Assembly (NCBI RefSeq): GCF_001425025.1
Contig: NZ_LMDE01000011.1
Location: 289,323-353,322, forward strand
Origin: Nocardioides sp. Root122
Lineage (GTDB): Bacteria; Actinomycetota; Actinomycetes; Propionibacteriales; Nocardioidaceae
Direction: 5' to 3'
DNA length: 64,000 nt
The notes beneath the pieces were generated by a model. That model did not search any database. It saw only the letters and a program-made list of their open reading frames with translations, and had not been told where the DNA came from. Within the stretch, counting starts at the first letter, position 1; each line of letters starts with the position of its first letter. The position numbers and the translations under genes were made by a program. Of the stretch, positions 50,141 to 58,404 are shown piece by piece.

Positions 50141-51435
50141 GCCGCGGGCTCCTCGGCGTCGGACAGCGGGGTGCGCAACCCTCCGGCCCCACTGGAGGCG
50201 AGCAGGTGGGACACGACGGCAGCGGCGTCGTGCCGCGCACCGTCGATGTAGCCGGAGTCGCGACGGTGCTGGAACCGCTGGCCGACGACGTACACGCCCT
50301 CGGCGGGCGTGACGCCGCGGCGCTGGCGGATCGTCCCGTCGGCGTCGATGATCGGCAGGCGCAGCCAGGGGTGGTGCGGCCGGTAGCCGGCCGCCACCAG
50401 CACGGTGCCGATGCCCTCGGCGGCCAGGTCGAGTCGGGTCGGCGCGCTTGCGACGGCGACCGGTCGCGGGCGGGGGCTGTCCCACAGCTGACCGCCCAGG
50501 CCGACCCGGTCGACAAAGCGGTCGAGGCTGTCGAGGAAGCCGTCGAGGGCGGCGTCCGCGGCGCCGACGGTGGCGGCGAGGTCGTCACGCAGGCGGGCCG
50601 TGCGGCCCTCGACCGCCTCGATCCGTCCGACCAGGCGCACGCCGCGGGCCTGGAGGCCGCCGAGGTCGAGGTCCTGGGTGGCCCGCTCCGGGTCGGCGCG
50701 ACCGACGAGCTGGAGCGAGGTCTCGGCCCGCGCAGCGACGGCGTCCGGGACGTCGTCGATGGTGCGCGCGAGCCGGCCGGTGTTCTCCAGCCACCAGAAG
50801 ATGTCGAGGCCCCGGTAGCGGCGCGGCATCCGCGTGTGCCGGCCGACGGCGATCGTCACGTCGCGTCCGGTGCGGTTGAGCTCGTCGGCGATCTGCAGGC
50901 CGGACGCCGAGGCGCCCACGACGAGCACGCCGCCGGCGGCAAGGCCCGCGGGGTTGCGGTAGCGGTTCGAGGTGACCACGTCGACGCGGTCGGTGTCGGT
51001 GCCGGCGAGGCCCGCGGGCACGTACGGCGTCCCGTGCGGCCCCGTCGCGATGACGACGTGCCGCGCGTGCCAGGTGCCCCTGCTGGTGGTGACGCGGTAG
51101 GCGGCGCCGCGGCCGGGCGTCGGCGCGACCTCGTGGACGGTCGCCCGGTCGACGACCGGCGCGCCGAACGAGGCGGCGTACGCCTCGAGGAGTCGGATGA
51201 AGGAGCCGACGCCGAGGAAGCCGTCGGGGTCGGGACCGGTGTAGCTCCAGCCGGGGAGCCGGGTCATCCAGCTCGGCGTCAGCAGGTGCAGGGAGTCCCA
51301 GCGCTCGGTGCGCCAGCGGTCGCCGACGCGGCCGCGGTCGAGCACGACGTGCTCGCGACCGGCGTCCGTGAGCAGCCTGCTCACGGCCAGGCCGGCATGG
51401 CCGGCGCCGATCACGACGGTGTCGATGGTGGTCAT
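50137..51435 (-). CDS. Flavin-containing monooxygenase-like oxidoreductase
   Basis: 432 aa. FAD motif TVVIGAGHAGLAVSRLLTDAG (about 6-26), DRWRTERWDSLHLLTPSWMTRLPGW, NADPH motif LVVGASASGLQIADELNRTG (about 172-191) and the C-terminal ATG/GYRPHHPWL region with GVYVVGQRFQHRRDSGYIDGARHDA. This is a CzcO/FMO-like enzyme. ATG 51435. Coupled to the FAD hydroxylase downstream. It is preceded by an 18-bp terminator hairpin of the OsmC gene. A second paralogue is at 5964-7184. Confidence 0.88.
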   Translation of the reverse strand: MTTIDTVVIGAGHAGLAVSRLLTDAGREHVVLDRGRVGDRWRTERWDSLHLLTPSWMTRLPGWSYTGPDPDGFLGVGSFIRLLEAYAASFGAPVVDRATVHEVAPTPGRGAAYRVTTSRGTWHARHVVIATGPHGTPYVPAGLAGTDTDRVDVVTSNRYRNPAGLAAGGVLVVGASASGLQIADELNRTGRDVTIAVGRHTRMPRRYRGLDIFWWLENTGRLARTIDDVPDAVAARAETSLQLVGRADPERATQDLDLGGLQARGVRLVGRIEAVEGRTARLRDDLAATVGAADAALDGFLDSLDRFVDRVGLGGQLWDSPRPRPVAVASAPTRLDLAAEGIGTVLVAAGYRPHHPWLRLPIIDADGTIRQRRGVTPAEGVYVVGQRFQHRRDSGYIDGARHDAAAVVSHLLASSGAGGLRTPLSDAEEPAA

Positions 51436-51460
51436 GCAGGTGTTCCTCTCGAGCTTCTCC

Positions 51461-51500
51461 CGCGCGCAGCCGGCCGGTGCGGACCGGCCGGCTGCGCGCG
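51461..51500 (-). terminator. 18-bp perfect terminator hairpin
   Basis: 51461-51478 and 51483-51500 are exact reverse complements around a GCGG loop. The hairpin begins 10 bp after the OsmC stop. Confidence 0.85.
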
Positions 51501-51509
51501 GTGGGGTGG

Positions 51510-52082
51510 TCAGCCCGTCACGACCTCGATCGCGACGGGCGTGGGGTTGGTCAGCGCGTCGTAGACGGCCGAGCGGCGACGGGACTGCTCGACGATCTCG
51601 CGCAGCGTGGCGTCGTCGGCGTCGCCCTCGATGCGGAAGGTGACCTTGACCTGCTCGTAGCCGTTGCGGACCGAGCCGCCCGAGAGGCCGAGGATCCCGA
51701 GCAGGTCGATGTCACCGGTGACGGTCGACGAGACGTGGGTGAGCCGCACGCCGCGGGCCGCCGCGATGTTGGCGATGCCGGAGGTCAGGCAGGCAGCGAT
51801 GGCGTGGAGCAGGTACTCCACGGGCGTCGGGCCGACGTCGGTGCCGACGAGGACGGCCGGGTGGTCGGACTCGACCACGGTCTCCTGCTCGTGCTGCAGC
51901 TCCTGCATCGCGCCGTGGAAGCCGGCGAAGGTGGAGCGGCTGTGCGTCCCGGACACCCAGCTGTTGGCGGCCCGGAACTGGAACCGGGCGATCTCGTTCG
52001 TCTGCTTGACCGCGTCGCGCGTGCCGAACAGCGTGGCGACGTCGACTCCGTTGAGCGGGGCCTGGTCGGTGGTGATGCTCAT
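51510..52082 (-). CDS. OsmC/Ohr family protein
   Basis: 190 aa. Contains VGTDVGPTPVEYLLHAIAACLTSGIANIAAARGV (about 91-120) with the conserved peroxidatic Cys in AACLTSG, and VKVTFRIEGDADDATLREIVEQ. Only one of the two usual catalytic Cys residues is visible (the more N-terminal one is absent), so it is probably an OsmC-like variant. Peroxide or sulfur-compound defence role by family. ATG 52082; ATGA overlap with the MaoC-like gene upstream. Confidence 0.85.
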   Translation of the reverse strand: MSITTDQAPLNGVDVATLFGTRDAVKQTNEIARFQFRAANSWVSGTHSRSTFAGFHGAMQELQHEQETVVESDHPAVLVGTDVGPTPVEYLLHAIAACLTSGIANIAAARGVRLTHVSSTVTGDIDLLGILGLSGGSVRNGYEQVKVTFRIEGDADDATLREIVEQSRRRSAVYDALTNPTPVAIEVVTG

Positions 52083-52549
52083 GCGTGGTTCTCCTGCTTC
52101 TCGTGGGTGGTGGCGGCGCAGACCGTGGGGTCGCGCCAGACGACGGCGGTGCCGTCGAGGACGACCACGTCGTCCTGGTTCGTGACGCTCGTGGCGAGCG
52201 TGGTGACCGGCTTGTCCTCGCGGGTCGCGAGGACGACCGCGGCGGCGGTGATGACGTCACCCGGGCGCACCGGCGCGAGGAAGCGCCACGCGACCTCGAG
52301 GAAGACGCTGCCCGGGCCGGGGAGCTGCTCGGCGACGAGCGCGTTGAGCAGCCCGGAGGTCACGCCGCCCTGCACCACGATCCCGCCGAACCGGGACCGT
52401 GCGGCGAGCGCGTCGTCGAAGTGGAGCGGGTTGCGGTCGCCGGTGATCTCGGCGAAGAGCTCGATGTCGTGCCGGGTGACGGTCCGGGTGAGCCGGGCCG
52501 AGGCGCCGACCTCGAGCGGGGTCTGGGTGGTGGCCTGGGTGGTGGTCAT
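52079..52549 (-). CDS. MaoC-like hot-dog dehydratase
   Basis: 156 aa. VTRHDIELFAEITGDRNPLHFDDALAARSRFGGIVVQGG (about 23-61) has the Asp/His pair (D36, H42) of (R)-specific enoyl-CoA hydratases and the following VRPGDVITAAAVVLATRE strand. Acts on acyl-CoA or similar in the cytosol. Upstream of and overlapping OsmC, so the two form an operon. ATG 52549. Pathway unknown. Confidence 0.85.
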   Translation of the reverse strand: MTTTQATTQTPLEVGASARLTRTVTRHDIELFAEITGDRNPLHFDDALAARSRFGGIVVQGGVTSGLLNALVAEQLPGPGSVFLEVAWRFLAPVRPGDVITAAAVVLATREDKPVTTLATSVTNQDDVVVLDGTAVVWRDPTVCAATTHEKQENHA

Positions 52550-52686
52550 GGCGACGAGGTTGGCCGGACGACCTTCCGCAGGCCTTCCCCGTTCCTTCCC
52601 CCGCGGGGGCAGGTCGTCGGAAGGGCGCCGGAAGGTGCCCGCCCCACCCTCGGTGCGAACCCGAAGGAACCGATCAGGAGCACCTC

Positions 52687-52806
52687 ATGCACCACGCACT
52701 CAACGTCACCCTGGCGAGCTCACGCGAACGTGAGCTCCGCACCGTCGTACGCCGTCCCGACCACGTGATGGCCCGGCTGCTCGAGCTGGAGAAGGAGGCG
52801 TCGTGA
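52687..52806 (+). CDS. Small 39-aa protein coupled to a GNAT gene
   Basis: MHHALNVTLASSRERELRTV, then VRRPDHVMARLLELEKEAS. ATG 52687 has CAGGAG upstream; TGA at 52806 overlaps the GTG of the GNAT gene (GTGA). The overlap and good codon bias support translation, and a helical C-terminus is predicted from LLELEKEAS. No family recognised; a leader/coupling peptide is another reading. Confidence 0.65.
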   Translation: MHHALNVTLASSRERELRTVVRRPDHVMARLLELEKEAS

Positions 52807-53441
52807 CGCACCCACCGACCCATCACGTGCACGTCCACGTGCGCCTGCGCGACGGCGGGTCCGCCCTGCTCCGCCCGCTCGCGGGCGGAGAGGTCTCCGT
52901 CGTGGAGGCCGTGTTCGAGGGACTATCGTCGCAGTCGCGCCGCCGACGCTTCCTCGTTCCGATGCCGCGGCTGCCGGGCGGTCACCGACGCACCCTCGCG
53001 GACGTCGACGGAGATCGACACGTCGCCTGGGTGGCGCTGGTCCACGGCATCCCCGTCGGCCTGTGCCGCTTCGTGCGGACCTCCGCCGACTCCGCGGAGC
53101 TGGCCTTCGAGGTCGTCGACGAGCACCAGGGCCGGGGCATCGGCTCGGCCTTGGTGGACGCCGTCACCACGGTCGCCCGCGACCGCGGGATCACCTGGCT
53201 GGAGGCGACGGTCGAGCCCGGGAACGCGGCGTCGGAGGCCCTCCTGGCCCGCGCCGGCGTACGGCTCGTCGCCGCCGACGGCCTGCTCGAGGGCCGCGGC
53301 ACGCCGCGTGCGGTCCGGTGGTCCTCACCGGTGAATCCGCGCGCCGTGCTGGCCCTGGCTGCTCAGCCGGCGAGCAGCTCCTCGACGGCCGCGGCGACCT
53401 CGAGCAGCTGGCGGTCCGAGCCGTGCCTGGCGACCAGCTGA
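52803..53441 (+). CDS. GNAT-family acetyltransferase
   Basis: 212 aa. A long His-rich N-terminal TTHHVHVHV segment, then the GNAT core with FEVVDEHQGRGIGSALVDAV (about 108-127; acetyl-CoA loop Q/RxxGxG/A) and EPGNAASEALLARAG. Acyl acceptor unknown. It starts at GTG 52803 coupled to the 39-aa ORF. The last 26 codons are Ser/Ala-rich and overlap the convergent amidase gene by 79 bp, so the C-terminus may be a recent extension. Confidence 0.82.
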   Translation: MTHPPTHHVHVHVRLRDGGSALLRPLAGGEVSVVEAVFEGLSSQSRRRRFLVPMPRLPGGHRRTLADVDGDRHVAWVALVHGIPVGLCRFVRTSADSAELAFEVVDEHQGRGIGSALVDAVTTVARDRGITWLEATVEPGNAASEALLARAGVRLVAADGLLEGRGTPRAVRWSSPVNPRAVLALAAQPASSSSTAAATSSSWRSEPCLATS

Positions 53442-54757
53442 ACGCCCACGGGCAGCCCGTCGGGCGTGGTGCCGGCCGGTACCGAGATCGCGGGGCAGCC
53501 GGTCACGGTGATGAAGTACGCCGACCGCATCCACGCCAGGTAGTCCGGCATCTGCTGGCCGTTGATGGTCTCGGGGAACTCCTGCTCCACCGGGAACGGC
53601 GGGACCTGTGAGGTCGGCAGCAGCAGCACGTCGTGGTGCTCGAAGAAGACGCGCATCGTCTCCGCCAGCGCGGTGCGCTGGGTGTAGGCCCGCGCCACGT
53701 CCGCGCCGGTGAGCGACTCGCCGGCGCGGATATTGGCCTCCAGCGACGGCTTGAACGACGTCGGGTGCTGGGCCAGCAGGTCGGCGAACTTCGCCTGGAA
53801 GTGCCATGCCCGCAGGGTGCGGAACGTGTCGTCGGCGAGGGAGAGGTCGGGGTGTGCCTCGACGAGAGCGCTGCCGGCACCGGCGAGCCGCTCCGCCGTG
53901 GCGCGTACGACGTCTGCGACCGCGTGGTCGACCACCAGCGCGCCGCCGAGGTCCACCGAGCACGCCACCCGCAGCCCCCCGAGGGAGGCCGGGGTGAGCG
54001 GCGGCGCGAAGGCCGAGCCCGGGTCACCGAGCGCGTGCGGCGCGCGCGGGTCGGGACCGGCGAGCACCGACAGCAGCAGCGCCAGGTCGCCGACGTTGCG
54101 CGCCATCGGGCCACCGACCGAGGTGGTCTCCCACTGGTTGTAGAGCGGCCACTCGGGCACGCGTCCCCACGACGGCCGCATGCCGACCACACCGCAGAAC
54201 GACGCCGGGTTGCGGAGCGAGCCGCCCATGTCGGAGCCGTCGGCCAGGGGCACCATGCCTGAGGCGAGCGCGGACGCCGCTCCCCCGCTCGATCCGCCGG
54301 CCGAGCGTGACGGGTCGACCGGGTTGCGGGTGACGCCGAAGACGGTGTTGAAGGTGTGCGACCCGGCCGCGAACTCCGGCACGTTGGTCTTGCCGACGAA
54401 GACCGCGCCCGCGCGCCGGACCCGCTCGACGAGGAGGTCGTCGTGGTCGGCGACCGCGTCGGCGAAGATCGGCGACCCGTAGGTCGTGCGCCAGCCTGCG
54501 AGTGCGTGGGTGTCCTTCACGGCGAACGGCAGCCCGTGCAGGGGGCCGACCTCCTCGCCGGAGGCCTGTGCCTGGTCGGCCACCGCAGCCGCCGACCGGG
54601 CGCGCTCGGCGTCGAGCGAGACGATCGCGTTGAGCTCGGGGTTGCGCTCCTCGATGCGGTCGAGGTGCAGCTCGAGCAGCTCGGCTGCGGAGATCTCCCC
54701 GGAGCGTACGGCGGCCGCCTGGGCGCGCGCGGTGGAGTCGACGGTCAGGTCGGTCAT
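53363..54757 (-). CDS. Amidase signature family hydrolase
   Basis: 464 aa. Catalytic Lys in LPFAVKDTHALAG (about 78-90), the Ser-rich amidase signature RSAGGSSGGAASALASGMVPLADGSDMGGSLRNPASFCGVVGMRPS (about 150-195) holding the Ser-cisSer-Lys triad. Hydrolyses an amide in the cytosol. ATG 54757 overlaps the stop of the CoxG-like gene, so it is the last gene of the Mo-hydroxylase operon. A ureide- or amide-specific role downstream of the hydroxylase is plausible but not proven. Confidence 0.9.
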   Translation of the reverse strand: MTDLTVDSTARAQAAAVRSGEISAAELLELHLDRIEERNPELNAIVSLDAERARSAAAVADQAQASGEEVGPLHGLPFAVKDTHALAGWRTTYGSPIFADAVADHDDLLVERVRRAGAVFVGKTNVPEFAAGSHTFNTVFGVTRNPVDPSRSAGGSSGGAASALASGMVPLADGSDMGGSLRNPASFCGVVGMRPSWGRVPEWPLYNQWETTSVGGPMARNVGDLALLLSVLAGPDPRAPHALGDPGSAFAPPLTPASLGGLRVACSVDLGGALVVDHAVADVVRATAERLAGAGSALVEAHPDLSLADDTFRTLRAWHFQAKFADLLAQHPTSFKPSLEANIRAGESLTGADVARAYTQRTALAETMRVFFEHHDVLLLPTSQVPPFPVEQEFPETINGQQMPDYLAWMRSAYFITVTGCPAISVPAGTTPDGLPVGVQLVARHGSDRQLLEVAAAVEELLAG

Positions 54758-55404
54758 CGCCGACGACCGAAGATCCCGCCCACCACGACGCCGAGGACGA
54801 CGAGGCCCGCACCGACGGCGACGCCGGTGAGGAAGTCCTGCTGGGAGCCGGCGGCGGAGACCTTGGCGGGGGCGGTGAAGACCGCCCCGGCCGGGGCGGG
54901 CGCGCCGGGCTCGACCGTCGCGCCCTCGGGCGCGGCGACCGCTGCGGCGGCCGGGCCGCCGGCGATCGCGGCGTCCACGTTGCCGAAGAACTCCCCGGCC
55001 ATCCGGCGCGAGACGCTGGTCAGCATCCGCTGGCCGACGCCGCCGATCATCCCGCCGACGACGGCGTCGGCGTCGTAGGAGACCTTGGTCGAGGAGCCCT
55101 CGGGCGTGAAGCGCACGTTGACCGTGGCGCCGATGGTGCCCGGCGCACCGGCGCCGTCGAGCTTCATCACCAGCGACTCGTGCTCCACCAGGTCGGTGAG
55201 CACGCAGGAGCCGGCGTAGGTGCCCTTGATGGAGGCGACGCCGGCGGTCACGGTCATGGCGTAGGCGTTGTCGCCCGGCTTCGAGTCCAGTGCCTCGAGG
55301 CGCTCGCAGCCCGGGATCGTGCGGACCAGGACGGACGGGTCGAGCAGCGCGTCCCAGGCCTGCTCGACGGGGGCGGCCAGGACGTTCTCTCCGGTGAACT
55401 TCAT
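54754..55404 (-). CDS. coxG: CoxG-like SRPBCC protein with C-terminal anchor
   Basis: 216 aa. SRPBCC/CoxG domain at about 1-150 (FTGENVLAAPVEQAWDALLDP; TIPGCERLEAL), an Ala/Pro-rich linker and a C-terminal hydrophobic helix (FLTGVAVGAGLVVLGVVVGGIFG), which suggests membrane attachment as reported for CoxG of CO dehydrogenase. Coupled by ATGA to the amidase. Probably anchors or assists the neighbouring molybdenum hydroxylase. Confidence 0.86.
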   Translation of the reverse strand: MKFTGENVLAAPVEQAWDALLDPSVLVRTIPGCERLEALDSKPGDNAYAMTVTAGVASIKGTYAGSCVLTDLVEHESLVMKLDGAGAPGTIGATVNVRFTPEGSSTKVSYDADAVVGGMIGGVGQRMLTSVSRRMAGEFFGNVDAAIAGGPAAAAVAAPEGATVEPGAPAPAGAVFTAPAKVSAAGSQQDFLTGVAVGAGLVVLGVVVGGIFGRRR

Positions 55405-55423
55405 GTGGTGGCTCCTTCTGGGG

Positions 55424-55485
55424 GTAGTTCGGGACGATCCGGTAGGTGGAGGAGGCCCTCGGCCTACCGTTTCGTCCCTAACTAC
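55424..55485 (-). promoter_or_regulatory. Long intra-operon hairpin between the Mo-subunit and coxG genes
   Basis: Arms of 23 bp (55424-55446 and 55463-55485; three mismatches) enclose a 16-base loop. The 3' arm covers the stop codon region of the Mo-subunit gene. Likely an mRNA-stability, processing or attenuation structure. Confidence 0.55.
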
Positions 55486-57886
55486 CGAGGGCGGTGGCGT
55501 GGGTGTCGTCGGCGTGCTCGAGGCGCAGCGCGAAGAGCTCGGACGGGGAGATGGGCATCGCGGTGATCGGGAAGCCCTCGGCGTCCTCGATGGCGGCGGC
55601 GAAGACCGCTGCGGACGGGATCACGCCCGCCTCGCCGGCGCCCTTGATGCCGAGGGGGTTGAGCGGCGAGGGGGTCTCGAGGTGGTCGATGTCGATGCTG
55701 GTCGGGACCTCGGTGACGTAGGGCATCAGGAAGTCCATGAACGAGGCGTTGAGCAGCTGCCCCGAGTCGTCGTAGACCATCCGCTCGTAGAGCGCGCCGC
55801 CGACGCCCTGCGCGACGCCGCCGTGGATCTGGCCCTCGACGATCATCGGGTTGATCAGGTGGCCGCAGTCGTGGACGACTGCGTACTTGAGGATCGTGAT
55901 CTCCGCGGTCTCCGGATCGGTCTCGACGATCACGGCGTGCATGCCGTTGGCGAAGGTCGAGCGCGGCGGGGAGTAGAAGTCCTTGCCCTCCAGCCCAGGC
56001 TCGTCGTCCTCGGCCACGGGCGGCTTGCCCGGGTCGCCGACGGTGAACTGGGTGGCGGCCTTGGACGCCTCGTCGAAGGCGTAGCGCAGCGGGTTGGAGA
56101 GCACCGCGACCGTGCCCAGGTCGATCGTGGCGTCGGTGCCGCGCACGGAGACGACGCCGTCGACGATGTCGAGGTCGTCCTCGGACGCCTCCAGCGCCTC
56201 GGCCGCGATGCGCAGGGCCTTCTCGCGGGCCCGCAGTGCGGCGAGGTGGATCGCCGACCCGCTCATCACGGCGGCGCGGGACGCGAACGTCCCCACGGCG
56301 TAGGGCATCTTGCGGGTGTCGCCGGTGGTGATCTCGACGTCCTCGAAGCGCACGCCGAGGGTGTCGGCGACGATCTGCGCGAACGCGGTCTGGTGGCCCT
56401 GGCCCTGGGTGGTCAGGCCGGTGGCGACCTTGACCTTGCCCGAGGTCTCGACGTGCACGTGGGCGCCCTCGTAGGGGCCGACCCCGGTGCCCTCGACGTA
56501 GCAGGCCAGGCCGATGCCGACGCGCCTGCCCTGGGCGGCCATCTCGGCGCGGAGGTCCTCGAACTCGTCCCAGCCGACCAGCTCCTTGAGCTTGGCGAGC
56601 GACGCCGGGTAGTCGCCGGAGTCGTAGGTGAGCTCGCGGCCGTCCTGGAAGACCAGGCCGTGCTCGTAGGGGAACTCGTCGGGCTGGATGAAGTTCGTCG
56701 AGCGGACCTCGGTGCGGTCCTTGCCGAGGTAGGCCGCGATCGCGTCCATGGTGCGCTCCATCACGAAGCAGCCCTGCGGCCGGCCGGCACCGCGGTAGGG
56801 CGTCACGATGACGGTGTTGGTGTAGAGCGACTCGAAGACGACGCGGTAGTTCTGCGGCTTGTAGGGGCCGAGCAGCTGCGTCGAGGTGATGATCGGGACG
56901 ATCAGGCCGTACGGCGTGTACGCCCCGTGGTCGTGCCAGAACTCGACGTTGAGCCCGAGCACCCGGCCGTCGTCGTCGAAGCCGACGTCGACGACGTGCT
57001 GCTGGGCCCGCTCGTGGGCGGAGGAGATGAAGTGCTCGCGGCGGTCCTCGGTGAACTTCACCGGCCGGCCGAGGGTCATCGCGGCCAGCGGCACCAGCAG
57101 CTCCTCGGGCCACGGGTGCACGACCTTGACGCCGAAGCCGCCGCCGACGTCGGGGGTGATCACGTCGACCTTGGCCAGGTCGAGGCCGAGCTTGGCGGCC
57201 ACGCAGCCGCGGACGCCGGTGGAGGTCTGGGTCGACGACCACACGGTGAGGCGGCTCGTGTCGGGGTCCCACCGGGCGACGGTGCCGCGGCCCTCCATCG
57301 GCGTGCAGGCGGAGCGCTCGACGTCGAGCTCGAGGTGCAGGGTGTGCGGGGCAGCTGCGATCGCGGCGCGCGCGTCGCCGTTCTCCTGCTCCATCCGGGC
57401 GCCGACGTTGCCGGGCACGTCGTCGTGCACGAGGCGCGTGGCGGCGCGTGCGGCCGCGATCCCGACGACCGGCTGGAGGTACTCGTAGTCGACGCGGATC
57501 CGGGAGACGGCGTCCTCGGCGACGTAGCGGTCGACGGCGACGACGAAGGCGATCGCCTCGCCGACGTAGTTCACCTCGTCCTTGGCGAGGGCGTACTGCG
57601 TGCGTCCCTCGGTCAGGGCCGGGTGCGGGATCAGCAGCGGCAGGGGCTCGGCCATCGGGCCGGTGAGGTCCTCCCACGTCCACACGGCCAGCACGCCGTC
57701 GAGGTCGAGTACGTCGGAGACGTCGATGTCGACGATCCGGGCGTGGGCGTGCGGCGAGCGCAGCACGGCAGCGTGCAGCAGCCGCGGGTCGTCGTGGAGC
57801 AGGTCGTCGACGTAGCGGCCCTGCCCGCGCAGGAAGCGCTGGTCCTCGACGCGCGGGACCTTGGCGCCGAACAGCTTGGTGGTCAT
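55478..57886 (-). CDS. Molybdenum hydroxylase large subunit (CoxL/XDH family)
   Basis: 802 aa, normal for CoxL/XdhA large subunits. N-terminal a/b hammerhead GRYVDDLLHDDPRLLHAAVLRSPHAHARI (about 26-55), MPT-binding regions GGGFGVKVVHPWPEELLVPLA (about 245) and, near residue 362, PYRGAGRPQG. The active-site loop is PYRGAGR (form-II type AYRGAGR), not the AYRCSFR with a copper-ligand Cys of true CO dehydrogenases. It is therefore a xanthine/nicotinate/uracil-type hydroxylase rather than a CO oxidiser. Stop codon TAG at 55478. Confidence 0.92.
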   Translation of the reverse strand: MTTKLFGAKVPRVEDQRFLRGQGRYVDDLLHDDPRLLHAAVLRSPHAHARIVDIDVSDVLDLDGVLAVWTWEDLTGPMAEPLPLLIPHPALTEGRTQYALAKDEVNYVGEAIAFVVAVDRYVAEDAVSRIRVDYEYLQPVVGIAAARAATRLVHDDVPGNVGARMEQENGDARAAIAAAPHTLHLELDVERSACTPMEGRGTVARWDPDTSRLTVWSSTQTSTGVRGCVAAKLGLDLAKVDVITPDVGGGFGVKVVHPWPEELLVPLAAMTLGRPVKFTEDRREHFISSAHERAQQHVVDVGFDDDGRVLGLNVEFWHDHGAYTPYGLIVPIITSTQLLGPYKPQNYRVVFESLYTNTVIVTPYRGAGRPQGCFVMERTMDAIAAYLGKDRTEVRSTNFIQPDEFPYEHGLVFQDGRELTYDSGDYPASLAKLKELVGWDEFEDLRAEMAAQGRRVGIGLACYVEGTGVGPYEGAHVHVETSGKVKVATGLTTQGQGHQTAFAQIVADTLGVRFEDVEITTGDTRKMPYAVGTFASRAAVMSGSAIHLAALRAREKALRIAAEALEASEDDLDIVDGVVSVRGTDATIDLGTVAVLSNPLRYAFDEASKAATQFTVGDPGKPPVAEDDEPGLEGKDFYSPPRSTFANGMHAVIVETDPETAEITILKYAVVHDCGHLINPMIVEGQIHGGVAQGVGGALYERMVYDDSGQLLNASFMDFLMPYVTEVPTSIDIDHLETPSPLNPLGIKGAGEAGVIPSAAVFAAAIEDAEGFPITAMPISPSELFALRLEHADDTHATALGS

Positions 57887-58404
57887 GCCGTCCCACCTCG
57901 CTCGCGCTCGATCTCACGCTGGATCTCGCTGGCGCGCAGGACCGACTTCACGATGTTCTGGTAGCCGGTGCAGCGGCAGAGGTTGCCGGCGATCATCTCG
58001 CGCGCCTCGTCCTCGGACGGGTCGGGGTTGTCGCGCAGCCCGGCGGTGATCGTGGTGAGGAAGCCGGGCGTGCAGAAGCCGCACTGGAGGCCGTGGCAGT
58101 CGGAGAAACCTTGCTGCACGGGCGAGAGCGACCCGTCGGCCTCGGTCAGCCCCTCGACGGTGGTGATCTCGGCGTCGACCGCGGAGACCGCGAACATCAG
58201 GCACGAGCGCACCGGGGTGCCGTCGACGAGCACCGTGCACGCACCGCACACGCCGTGCTCGCACCCGACGTGGGTGCCGGTCAGGCCGCAGTCGTGGCGC
58301 AGCGCGTCGGACAGCAGGCGCCGGGCCGGCACCGCCACCTCGTGGACGGCGCCGTTGACGTGCAGTCGGACGTCGTGGATCTCCTCCGGAACAGCAGTGC
58401 TCAT
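57883..58404 (-). CDS. 2Fe-2S subunit of molybdenum hydroxylase
   Basis: 173 aa. Two clusters: plant-type ferredoxin CEHGVCGACTVLVDG (about 48-62) and the second, helical cluster CGFCTPGFLTTI...GNLCRCTGYQNIVKSV (about 107-155), all eight Cys present. Passes electrons from the Mo subunit to the FAD subunit. ATGA overlap with both neighbours. Confidence 0.95.
   Translation of the reverse strand: MSTAVPEEIHDVRLHVNGAVHEVAVPARRLLSDALRHDCGLTGTHVGCEHGVCGACTVLVDGTPVRSCLMFAVSAVDAEITTVEGLTEADGSLSPVQQGFSDCHGLQCGFCTPGFLTTITAGLRDNPDPSEDEAREMIAGNLCRCTGYQNIVKSVLRASEIQREIERERGGTA

Noticed and set aside
55268..57964. Plus-strand open frame of 898 codons opposite the Mo-hydroxylase large subunit
   Set aside because: Antisense shadow with Val/Asp/Gly/His low complexity.
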